16,636 bases of DNA from an uncultured Bacteroidota bacterium (GTDB taxonomy: Bacteria; Bacteroidota; Bacteroidia; Bacteroidales; 4484-276). Below are positions 7,970-16,300 of the stretch, in pieces. A program made the position numbers and the translations under genes. Position 1 is the stretch's first letter; the number at the start of each line of letters is the position of its first letter. A model generated the notes under the pieces. The model was given only the letters and a program-made list of their open reading frames with translations. It had not been told where the DNA came from and ran no database searches. The stretch covers positions 1 through 16,636 of the forward strand of contig CAIYZW010000414.1 of the NCBI GenBank assembly GCA_903930725.1, given 5' to 3'.

Positions 7970-9082
7970 CTATTTAATGAGGATTGCCTTTTTGATTTCG
8001 ACCATTTCGCCGGATTTCAAAACCAGATTATAAACTCCTGCATCAAGGTTTTGGGGGCTCCATCCAATCGAATAACTTCCACCGGCTTTTTCTTCGTTTA
8101 CAAGGGTTGCGATGAGTTGACCAGACAAATTGAATACCTGCAAAAGTACTTCCGAATTTTGGGGAACGATGTAGTTTATCCGGGTTGAATTACAAAATGG
8201 ATTTGGCGTATTTTGTCTGAGATAAAATGAAGCCTCCGGATTGGTTGCAGAAATTGCAGAAGCCTCCATTTGTGGGCTTCCGGCCTGAACCCAGGCAGTA
8301 AAAATCAGCTCGGTAATTGCGTGAGATCCGTTTTTAAACAAAAGGATTGTAAAATCTTTCGATTTATTCCAAAGTGCTTGTTTGTAGGTTGATGATGTGG
8401 TATTCCCAGCAATGGCTTTTGCGTAATCATCGGCAGCAATTACCGAATCAACATAAGTATAGTTGGCGTACAAATAATCGAAAACATACTGGTTAACATC
8501 TTCAATTTCGGTAATTTCAAATCCAGGGTAGGTAATTTGTGAAGCATTGGCATTAATCATTGTTGATTCGAAACGGGAATGTATTCCGCTGTTTCCCGAA
8601 TACTGTCCGTTGTAATTCCGGGTGATGTGCAACGGCATGTGTCCATCGGCAACGTAGTGTCCCAGGTCGGAGGCAAAAAGTACAGCTTTTGCCCAGTCGG
8701 AACGCTGGAAGCAACTTTTAAGCGAATCGTAGGTAACCAGCGTGGCCCAGGGCAAAATACCCTGGTCGTAAACAAATGAAGCTCCATGAATAGCAATCGC
8801 CGAATCGAGGGTTTGTGGGATTCTTCCCTGCGTTAAAAACTCGTTATAATTGTCAATATCAATGTAATGCTTCGGGCTTTCGTTTGGATCCCACGATTTA
8901 CGATCATCGGCATCGGATGCATGATCAGCCAGGGTAGTAACCCATGCATTAAACTGAGCCATTTGTGTGTTAAACGAAAGACCAGTGGCGTAATTGATTT
9001 TATAATGCCCTGTACCTCCCCAACTTATCAACACTAACGACAATCCAAGGAAAGAAAATATGGTTAAAAATTGCTTCTTCAT
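7970..9082 (-). CDS. S1/P1-type zinc-dependent nuclease with T9SS type A sorting domain
   Basis: A 370-residue secreted protein. After a signal peptide (residues 1-20) the mature chain would begin with Trp21, whose free amino group is a zinc ligand in this fold. All nine expected trinuclear-zinc ligands can be placed with P1 nuclease spacing: Trp21, His26 (WGGTGH), Asp57, His72, His142, Asp146 and His152 (in GHYVADGHMPLH), His168 and Glu172 (GIHSRFE). The last ligand is Glu rather than the Asp usual in S1/P1 nucleases, as in the related zinc phospholipase C. Residues from about 295 form a type IX sorting domain (NTPNPF start, AGVYNLVLKSG, end IKKAILIK), so export across the outer membrane and possible surface anchoring are predicted. 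Expected to degrade single-stranded DNA/RNA and remove 3'-phosphates; phospholipase activity is a lesser possibility. Divergent from the DUF5703 gene. Confidence 0.9.
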   Translation of the reverse strand: MKKQFLTIFSFLGLSLVLISWGGTGHYKINYATGLSFNTQMAQFNAWVTTLADHASDADDRKSWDPNESPKHYIDIDNYNEFLTQGRIPQTLDSAIAIHGASFVYDQGILPWATLVTYDSLKSCFQRSDWAKAVLFASDLGHYVADGHMPLHITRNYNGQYSGNSGIHSRFESTMINANASQITYPGFEITEIEDVNQYVFDYLYANYTYVDSVIAADDYAKAIAGNTTSSTYKQALWNKSKDFTILLFKNGSHAITELIFTAWVQAGSPQMEASAISATNPEASFYLRQNTPNPFCNSTRINYIVPQNSEVLLQVFNLSGQLIATLVNEEKAGGSYSIGWSPQNLDAGVYNLVLKSGEMVEIKKAILIK

Positions 9083-9113
9083 TTGCGCTGTTTTTCAGTG
9101 AATTAAACAGTGG

Positions 9114-9121
9114 CAAAAGTA
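9114..9121 (-). promoter_or_regulatory. Candidate -7 box for the S1/P1 nuclease gene
   Basis: The minus strand reads TACTTTTG, matching TAnnTTTG, 31 bases before the ATG at 9082. No TTG sits at the usual -33 spacing, so support is limited to the octamer and its position. Confidence 0.45.
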
Positions 9122-9196
9122 ATTTAAACCGGCAAAGGAAAGGTTTAATTTTTCGATAAATTCCAGTAATTCTACCAATCGTTCGGTTGAAGTAGC

Positions 9197-9204
9197 TACT
9201 TTTG
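9197..9204 (+). promoter_or_regulatory. Candidate -7 box for the DUF5703 gene
   Basis: TACTTTTG matches TAnnTTTG and ends 16 bases before the ATG at 9221, implying a very short leader of about 10 bases. A -33 TTG at normal spacing is not visible. It faces away from the nuclease promoter box in the same 138-base divergent gap. Confidence 0.4.
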
Positions 9205-9220
9205 GGAAACCAAAGTTATT

Positions 9221-11512
9221 ATGATGAAACTACATTTGCGCCTTCTGTTTACTTCGGTTGCGATTAACCTGCTTTTAGCCACGGGCTTTGCACAAATAAG
9301 AACTAATACCGAAATCACAAAATACAATGTTATCTGGAATTCGCCAGGTGAGAATTACAAAAGCTCCATGCCACTCGGAAACGGCGATATCAGCCTGAAT
9401 GCCTGGGTTGAACCGTCGGGTGACCTGGTTTTTTATATCGGAAAAACCGATAGCTGGGACGATTACGGCCGTCTGTTGAAAATTGGTCGGGTGCGGGTTT
9501 CGCTAAATCCCAAACCAGAGGTACCGCTTATTTCTTTTGTCCAGACTCAGAATATTAGCGATGCAACAATTCTGGTCAAGTTTGGAAAAGCTGATAACGA
9601 GACAGAAATAAAACTCTGGGTTGATGCGAACAATCCGGTAATCCAGATCGAAATTAGAAGTTCCCAGCCAACTGAAGCCATTGTAACCAACGAACTTTGG
9701 CGCACTGAAAAATTGGAATTGCCGTCCATCGAAGTTAGTGATGTGATGTTTGACTGGAAAAAAGAAAACCGTCAGCATGGCCCAACCATCGTCGAGCCTG
9801 ATTCGATCCTATCGAACCTTGCCGGGAGTATTGGCTGGCTTCATCATAATCGCAAATCGGTTGGCCCGGAAATGTGCGCTGAAATCCAGGGAATTTCTGA
9901 TTTTGAGCGAATTGACCCCCTACTCCACCGGACTTTTGGAGCCATTATCACCGCCGAAAATGCCATTGTTACGGATAAGAAAACCTTAAAAACGGAATAT
10001 TCGGTTCAGCATCAAATCAGCATTTTTGTGCTTACTAAACATCCTGCCAGCCCACAACAATGGCTCGACAGCATCGGAAAATTAGTTTTGGTAACATCGA
10101 AAATTCCGGTTAATGAACGATTCACATCTCATAAAAAATGGTGGGAAGACTTCTGGAACCGAAGCTGGATAAATGTTACCTCAAACACGCCTGAAGATTC
10201 AGTTTCGGTAAATGATGCATTTTTGGTAAGCAGGGCTTATTCGCTTCAGCGGTTTATTAATGCCTTAGGCGGCCGGGGCGCTTATCCCATCAAATTTAAC
10301 GGCTCCATTTTTACCGTTCCTTTTGCAGGAAGTCCTGGTGATGCTGATTACCGGCGATGGGGGCCTGGCTATTGGTGGCAAAATACGCGCCTGCCCTATA
10401 CCGGGATGTGTTCATCAGGCGACTTTGATCTGATGAAACCTTTGTTTAAAATGTATGGAAACGACCTGCTGCCGTTGTTCCGCTATCGTACCCAAAAGTT
10501 TTTGGATCATCCTGGTGCTTTCATCCCCGAATGTGTTTATTTCTGGGGCGATTATTTTAGCGAAACCTATGGCTGGGAGCCTTTCGAAAGCCGTGCCGAT
10601 AAACTGCAGCCCAGCGGCTGGCACAAATATGAGTGGGTTTCGGGACTGGAACTGGCTTTTATGATGATCGAATATTACGATTACACGCAAGATACCAATT
10701 TCCTGCAAAAAACGGCACTTCCGTTTGCACATGAAATCCTCACTTTCTTTGACCAGCATTATAAAACCAACGAATTTGGGAAACTGGTGATGCGGCCATC
10801 GCAATCTGCCGAAACCTGGTGGGACTGCACCAACCCGATGCCTGAAATTGCCGGGCTGCGGGCGGTTACAAAGGCGTTATTAAATTTACCAAACGATCTT
10901 ACTTCGGCAGAGCAACGTAGTTTCTGGCAACTTTTAGAAACTAAAATCCCTGATCTTCCAACCCGCATTAAAAATGGAACTAAGATGCTGGCACCAGCTG
11001 ATTCTTTCGCCAACAAAATGAATGTTGAAAATCCTGAGCTTTATGCCGTTTTTCCTTTTAAACTGATTATGGCAAATCAAACTGGCGCTGAACTTGGCCA
11101 GGAAGCCCTTTTTCATCGTGAAGAATACGGAAACAGTGGCTGGCGAAATGAAGATGTTGTGATGGCTTATCTTGGTCTGGCCGATTCGGCAAGGAATTAT
11201 CTTACCGGAAGGGTAAAAAACTTTGATAAAAATTCACGTTATCCAGCGTTTTGGGGGCCAAATTACGACTGGACGCCCGACCAATGTCATGGAGGCGTGA
11301 TTATAAAAACGCTTCAGGCAATGGCCTTGCAAACTGATGGCGACAAAATATATTTATTTCCATCCTGGCCCGCCGATTGGGACGCAGATTTCAGGTTACA
11401 TGCACCTGGAAATACAATTGTTGATGCTAAAATCAGAGATGGGAAAACCACTTTACTTGACGTTTATCCAACTGGACACCAAAAGAAAATTCAAAAATCA
11501 AAAATCAAATAA
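9221..11512 (+). CDS. DUF5703 domain secreted protein, glycoside hydrolase-like
   Basis: A 763-residue exported protein with a signal peptide ending about residue 25 (ATGFAQ). The start of the mature chain, with VIWNSPGENYKSSMPLGNGDISLNAWVE, matches the N-terminal beta-sandwich domain called DUF5703, a pattern shared with GH95-like enzymes. The middle (about 330-680) is helical with conserved aromatic and acidic segments, including YRRWGPGYWWQNTRLPY, ESRADKLQPSGWHKYEW and SAETWWDCTNPMPEIAGLRAV, consistent with an (alpha/alpha)6 barrel. The C-terminus LQTDGDKIYLFPSWPADWDADFRL plus a final beta domain is also typical of such hydrolases. No enzymatic activity is established for the family as far as I know; hydrolysis of a plant or algal polysaccharide side chain is an inference. 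No SusC/SusD, sulfatase or other glycan gene is adjacent, so it is not in an obvious utilisation locus. A tandem ATG at 9224 is an equally possible start. Confidence 0.85.
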   Translation: MMKLHLRLLFTSVAINLLLATGFAQIRTNTEITKYNVIWNSPGENYKSSMPLGNGDISLNAWVEPSGDLVFYIGKTDSWDDYGRLLKIGRVRVSLNPKPEVPLISFVQTQNISDATILVKFGKADNETEIKLWVDANNPVIQIEIRSSQPTEAIVTNELWRTEKLELPSIEVSDVMFDWKKENRQHGPTIVEPDSILSNLAGSIGWLHHNRKSVGPEMCAEIQGISDFERIDPLLHRTFGAIITAENAIVTDKKTLKTEYSVQHQISIFVLTKHPASPQQWLDSIGKLVLVTSKIPVNERFTSHKKWWEDFWNRSWINVTSNTPEDSVSVNDAFLVSRAYSLQRFINALGGRGAYPIKFNGSIFTVPFAGSPGDADYRRWGPGYWWQNTRLPYTGMCSSGDFDLMKPLFKMYGNDLLPLFRYRTQKFLDHPGAFIPECVYFWGDYFSETYGWEPFESRADKLQPSGWHKYEWVSGLELAFMMIEYYDYTQDTNFLQKTALPFAHEILTFFDQHYKTNEFGKLVMRPSQSAETWWDCTNPMPEIAGLRAVTKALLNLPNDLTSAEQRSFWQLLETKIPDLPTRIKNGTKMLAPADSFANKMNVENPELYAVFPFKLIMANQTGAELGQEALFHREEYGNSGWRNEDVVMAYLGLADSARNYLTGRVKNFDKNSRYPAFWGPNYDWTPDQCHGGVIIKTLQAMALQTDGDKIYLFPSWPADWDADFRLHAPGNTIVDAKIRDGKTTLLDVYPTGHQKKIQKSKIK

Positions 11513-11605
11513 CAACAAATCCGCCAGCAGGCAGTCATGGCAAAAAAAATCTTTAGAAAAGGAAACTCCGGAGTTAGTGGATAATTTAGAGAGCAGCAAA
11601 AAACC

Positions 11606-13165
11606 CTACCTTTTAAGCACCGGCTGAGGTTCGTCTTCCCACAAAAATATTTCGTATTTGCTTTTGGGGCGCTGGTTTCCGAGCCATTTAAAATCTTTGA
11701 GTTTCAACTCTTCAACCGGAAATTCCTTTTCAGGATAAAGGGTTGCTTCGGGTTGCTGGAAGTAATATATTTCGCTGATCTGCCGCTGATTAATCAGAAT
11801 TCTCATATCGCTCGAAATGGCTTTGTTGATGCCCATCAAACCGCCATCTTCTTCACGGACAAAATACACCGTTTCGCTATTGCCTTCGACGTCAATCTGG
11901 TACAATTCGTATTCTTTAAAATAACCTGTCATATTCTTCCCTTTTATCTGGTTGTATTTTGATATGTCGAATTTATCAACCGAAATAATGAATGATGCAT
12001 TATCGAGGAAAAGAGAATCAATTTTCTGCCCCGAGCTGTAAATGGTTATCTGATTGGCGGTAAGCTGGTTGGCTTGCGTCCAAAGCGCAGGACGGCCAAA
12101 CATGGCAATGGTTGAATCGTTAAAACTATAAACCAGCGAATCACATTTTCCCTGAAGATCGGTACGGTAAAATTTGGTGTGAAAAAATGATTTCAGGTGG
12201 GTTGGGTTTTCCAAAGTATCAAAAATCATTTTGAGCGTATCGGCGTGCATGAAGAGGCTGTCGGTTTTGTCAATCAAAATGGCAACAGCACTGTCGGTGG
12301 AGTAGGCGTAACCATCCCGCCGGCGATAATCGGCAAACTGGCTTTTTAGAACAATATTCTGAACTGTATCTTTCATTAAAACATGCCCAAATGCCTTCCC
12401 CACGCCACTTTCTTTATCATAATAAATGCTGTCGCCCGACAGAAATTGCTCTCTATAGGATAACCAAGGATTCTGCTTTAACTCTGATCTGTCTGATTTT
12501 GTATCGTACCAGCCATCTTCGGCATATAAAAACTCATCTTTACCTTTGATTGTGGTAGGGCCAGAAATGTAGGCGATTTCGGTGGCGGTATTATAGCGCA
12601 GCGTATCTGAATTTAAAACGTACTCGGGATTAACAAGTACCACACTATCTTTAAAATACAACTCATTAATGTCGGTGTGATAAAAACCCCGTTTGCTTGT
12701 AAGCGTGTTGTCCTTGTTAACAATTTTGCCGTTGGTTGTGTAAAAAGCAATCTGTGTATTCCGGTTGTAAACAAGCCGGTTTGTGGTAAGTGTCGAACGG
12801 TTATCAACGAGTTTTACATCACCGGTAACGATGGCTATTTTGGTATTGCCGTCGTAGTTGAGCACATCGCCGTAAAGGCTGAGTGTATCGTTAACCAAAA
12901 CATGTACTTTTCCAAATGCATCGAGGTTATTGGCACTGGTGTTAAACACGGCACTATCGCAATACAGGAAGGTGCCTTCGTGTATGAAAATTACGTTTCC
13001 TATAAAAATATTCAGATCAATGCCGTTGGTTTTGCTGCCGATTAAATTATCGGCACGTTCGAGCTGAATTTTTGTTTTTTTCTGAGCAAGAAGTCCGTTA
13101 AAGCCCGAAAAGCCAACCATTGCAGCGATAAGCAGGAACAGGTATTTTAATTTTACTGATTTCAC
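11606..13165 (-). CDS. OstA/LptA-like protein (OstA_2 family)
   Basis: A 519-residue exported protein of the OstA-like group of Bacteroidota, related to the periplasmic LPS-transport bridge LptA and the N-terminal part of LptD. A signal peptide covers about residues 1-27 (ending LLAQ). Nearly all the rest is short beta-strand repeats of the OstA type, with phrases such as NVIFIHEGTFLYCDSAVFN, GKVHVLVNDTLSLYGDVLNYDGN and ATEIAYISGPTTIKGKDEFLYAEDG, which read as successive jellyroll turns. It is much longer than E. coli LptA (about 185 residues), as is usual in this phylum. The start is a GTG at 13165; an in-frame stop lies 24-26 bases upstream and no ATG fits the signal peptide. It has its own promoter-like boxes and no LptC, LptB or LptD gene beside it. 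Role in LPS delivery is inferred from the family. Confidence 0.88.
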   Translation of the reverse strand: MKSVKLKYLFLLIAAMVGFSGFNGLLAQKKTKIQLERADNLIGSKTNGIDLNIFIGNVIFIHEGTFLYCDSAVFNTSANNLDAFGKVHVLVNDTLSLYGDVLNYDGNTKIAIVTGDVKLVDNRSTLTTNRLVYNRNTQIAFYTTNGKIVNKDNTLTSKRGFYHTDINELYFKDSVVLVNPEYVLNSDTLRYNTATEIAYISGPTTIKGKDEFLYAEDGWYDTKSDRSELKQNPWLSYREQFLSGDSIYYDKESGVGKAFGHVLMKDTVQNIVLKSQFADYRRRDGYAYSTDSAVAILIDKTDSLFMHADTLKMIFDTLENPTHLKSFFHTKFYRTDLQGKCDSLVYSFNDSTIAMFGRPALWTQANQLTANQITIYSSGQKIDSLFLDNASFIISVDKFDISKYNQIKGKNMTGYFKEYELYQIDVEGNSETVYFVREEDGGLMGINKAISSDMRILINQRQISEIYYFQQPEATLYPEKEFPVEELKLKDFKWLGNQRPKSKYEIFLWEDEPQPVLKR

Positions 13166-13184
13166 AACCTTAAAACATTTTTTG

Positions 13185-13213
13185 CAAAGTTATGGTATTT
13201 CGGGAAAGCCAAA
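13185..13213 (-). promoter_or_regulatory. Candidate promoter for the OstA-like gene
   Basis: On the minus strand TTTG (13213-13210) is followed after 17 bases by TAACTTTG (13192-13185), a full match to the TAnnTTTG -7 box with slightly short spacing. The GTG start is 20 bases further on. Confidence 0.5.
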
Positions 13214-13302
13214 CCGCTAAAAAAACTGAGACCATCCATAAAGATCGTTTTCTGTTTGGCTGGCCAGGTAAACATTTTATCGCTGTTGCTGAATTTTAGC
13301 CC

Positions 13303-13346
13303 ATCAAAAAAGGGCTTCCGAAATGTTGCGGAAGCCCTTTTTTGAT
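13303..13346 (-). terminator. Strong rho-independent terminator behind the large repeat protein
   Basis: An 18-bp perfect inverted repeat (13303-13320 and 13329-13346) with an 8-base loop. The stem has a GC-rich part (GGGCTTCCG) next to six A on one side and six T on the other, so it can act on either strand. It begins 18 bases after the stop of the minus-strand surface protein gene, which it should terminate, and lies upstream of the OstA-like gene promoter. Confidence 0.92.
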
Positions 13347-13363
13347 TTATTCAATTATGACGA

Positions 13364-16300
13364 TTATTGAATCGTAACTCTTTTGGTGATGACATTTCCA
13401 TTTCTTGTTTCCAATTTAAGGAAATACATGCCGGGAGAATACGAAGAAACATTAATCAGGAACGTGTTGCTGGTTTCGGCACGGCTCATTACTTTTTGTC
13501 CCACATTATTGAGCAATGTAATTGTGCGAACATCGAAATCGGAAACAACTTCGAGCACATCGGTAGCCGGATTTGGCGATAATTTAACCATGAACTCGTT
13601 TTCGATCGGATTTACTGATGTAATATTCATGGTGATTCTTTCGGCAAAGGATACACTATTTGCCGAAAACAATCCGTCGGAGCTTGGGTACTCAGGACTG
13701 TAAGTCAGCGTAATATCAAAGGTTTCGCCGGTCGTCTGGCGGTACAACCTATGTTTCATTAGTTCACCATTTTCATAGCCTTCGTCCTCCGAAGTCATCG
13801 GTTCGTCACCCATTGCAACGAGTTTAAATACACTGCCGTTGTTTTCAAATTCGGCCATGCCCACGCAGTTGCCCGATTTGTCGAATGATCCGATAATATC
13901 ACCAGCCTGAAGTTCGGCAATTGCCTCATCAGCAAACAGGATAAAGTGTGGTTGTGCTGTGTTGGTTACATTATTCCAGGGCGAATTGTTGCGCCATTGG
14001 CTGATTGGTCCTGCAATATTGTTGTAAATCGGCAAATTCGGATTAAAATCTGGGAAGTTTACGGTGTAGCTTACCGAAGATGATTTATTCACCAAAAGGT
14101 AGGCCTTACCAGGGTACAAAACAGTAAAGCCTGCTGCAACATTGGTCCAGATTTCGCCGGATGGCCAGTCATAAATCAACATTACTTTTGAGGCATTAGC
14201 TCCTAATAAAGCCGAAATACTGGTGGGCACATTTGTCAATACAGGCAGGTAGGTAAAGGCTCCGTTTACAAGGAAACTTTGGTTCTTTAGCGTGTCGCCA
14301 TAAATTGGCAAACAGGCCTCGGTAGCAAACTTGGATTTGTAGCCAATTGGTGCCCAGTTTCCAAGCTGGTTTATTGGTGGATCTGGTACAGGCCAGTATT
14401 CCAAACCTTGCTTATTAATCATGATAATCAATTCGTTTTCAACAGGTGCCATCACGTCGGGAACCAAAGTTGTGCTCTTATCAACATAAGATGAAATTCC
14501 ATTCCAGCCTGGATTCGTAACTGTAATAATCTGAATTGGCAAGATGATTTCGATACATTCGGAAGCCACAAACAGGCACGATCCCAAACCATTGGCATTA
14601 ATGCAAAGTGTAACAGTGCCATCCCACGAATCGTGAAGTCCGGGATAGTATTTCGGGCTTAGTGATGAAGGATTGTCAAAGTATCCGTCGCCATTGGTTG
14701 TCCATGCTACCGACGAATAATTAAATACATCCACATCAAGGTCTATCGGTAACCAAATCGAATTAACAAAGTCGTAATCGGGGCAGGCAAGTGTTCGTTG
14801 CGACTGGAGTCCACTAATTTCGGGAACCTGATAAATTGTAAGTGTTAAGCAACTGGTTGCTGCTTCCAGCGTACAACCGCCCGAGCCGGATACTTCGAGG
14901 CAAAGATCGGCAAAGCCTGCGGTAAGATCTGTTGAACCAGGTGTATAAACCGGAGTTAGAGAGCTTGTCGAACTAAATGTACCGTTTCCGGAAGTTGTCC
15001 AAAGGATGGCACCATTATTTACAGCAGAACCATTAAGCTGGTAGGTTTCGCCTATGCAAATGGTTGCATCAGAACCGGCAGATGCGTCAGGAGCGGCATC
15101 AATAAAGAGCATCATACAATTTGAAACCTGGCCTGTACATGGCGAAATTGCTGTTGCATACACACATAATTCGACCGAGCCGAAGGCAATATCGGTTGGG
15201 CCTGGATTGTAGATGGTGTTGGCTGACAATTCATCATCAAAATAACCATCACCAGATGAAACCCAGAAAACTTCGGAGTTATTCGTAATTGTTGGATTTG
15301 TAGGATATGTTTGATTTGAACAAATAGAGACATCGGCTCCTGCAAATACTTCGGGTATTTTATTAATTTCCAGAATTTTACAATCGGAAATCTGAACGGC
15401 GCAAGGTAAGTTTGGCTGGGCGGTGAGGCAAAGCTCAACAATTCCTGCTGCAATATCGGCTGCACCTGGCACATAAACCGGGTTAAGAATTGTATTATCC
15501 GAAAAATCTCCATCACCGTTGGTTGCCCACAGCAGGCTGACGTATTCAGTAGCGGTTCCCTGTATTTGAGGGTCGGTTCCTGCACAAATCGTCTGATCTG
15601 CTCCTAAATCAACAACAGCGGTTTTTGTAACAACTACAAAAATGGTATCGTTGCTGCAAACCGATGGCAGCGGTGTGCCGTTATCACAAACACTCACAAC
15701 AATCATATCGTCACCATCATAACCAGGGAATGGGGTGTATTCAAATGTTCCGTCAGTTTCGATGTTAAAGTTTCCATGCAAAGGATCCAGAACTGGAACA
15801 ACATTAACAAAAAGCGCTGTTGCATCCGGGTCATAATCGCCGTTTGCAAGTACATCACCCTGATATAGCGTTACTTCGCAAGTATTGATGTGCTCATTAA
15901 CAGTAACCGGCTTGTTATTGCTGATAACTTCGACGGAAATTGTTGCCTGGTCGCAGTTGGCCGGGTTTAACACTTCACAGATTTGATAAACGATCGTGTA
16001 GGTTCCTGCCGTTGTTCCCGGATCAACAGTTACTTCACCGTTTAAAATATTTAAAGTAACACCATCGGCAGGATCATTTATTGCCGTAATGGTAACTTCG
16101 GCCGAAATAACCGGGACACCATTTAACAGGTCGTTACCTAAAACATCCTGTACTGCAATCCCGCCATTAGCACTATTTATTGGTCCGCCATTATCGTCGG
16201 TTGCGACAATTTGCGCTCCGGATACTTCGACAGTAATTGTTGCCTGATCGCAATTGGTTGGGTTTAGAACTTCACAGATTTCGTAAACAATGGTGTAAGT

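Noticed and set aside
11564..11575. Perfect 12-base palindrome AACTCCGGAGTT between the DUF5703 and OstA-like genes
   Set aside because: It has no loop, no T-run and no second copy that I noticed; it could be chance in a 93-base convergent gap. No terminator was found there.
15112..15585. A 157-codon minus-strand frame inside the large surface protein gene
   Set aside because: It is a second frame inside the repeat units, and its own internal repetition only mirrors the DNA repeats of the real frame.
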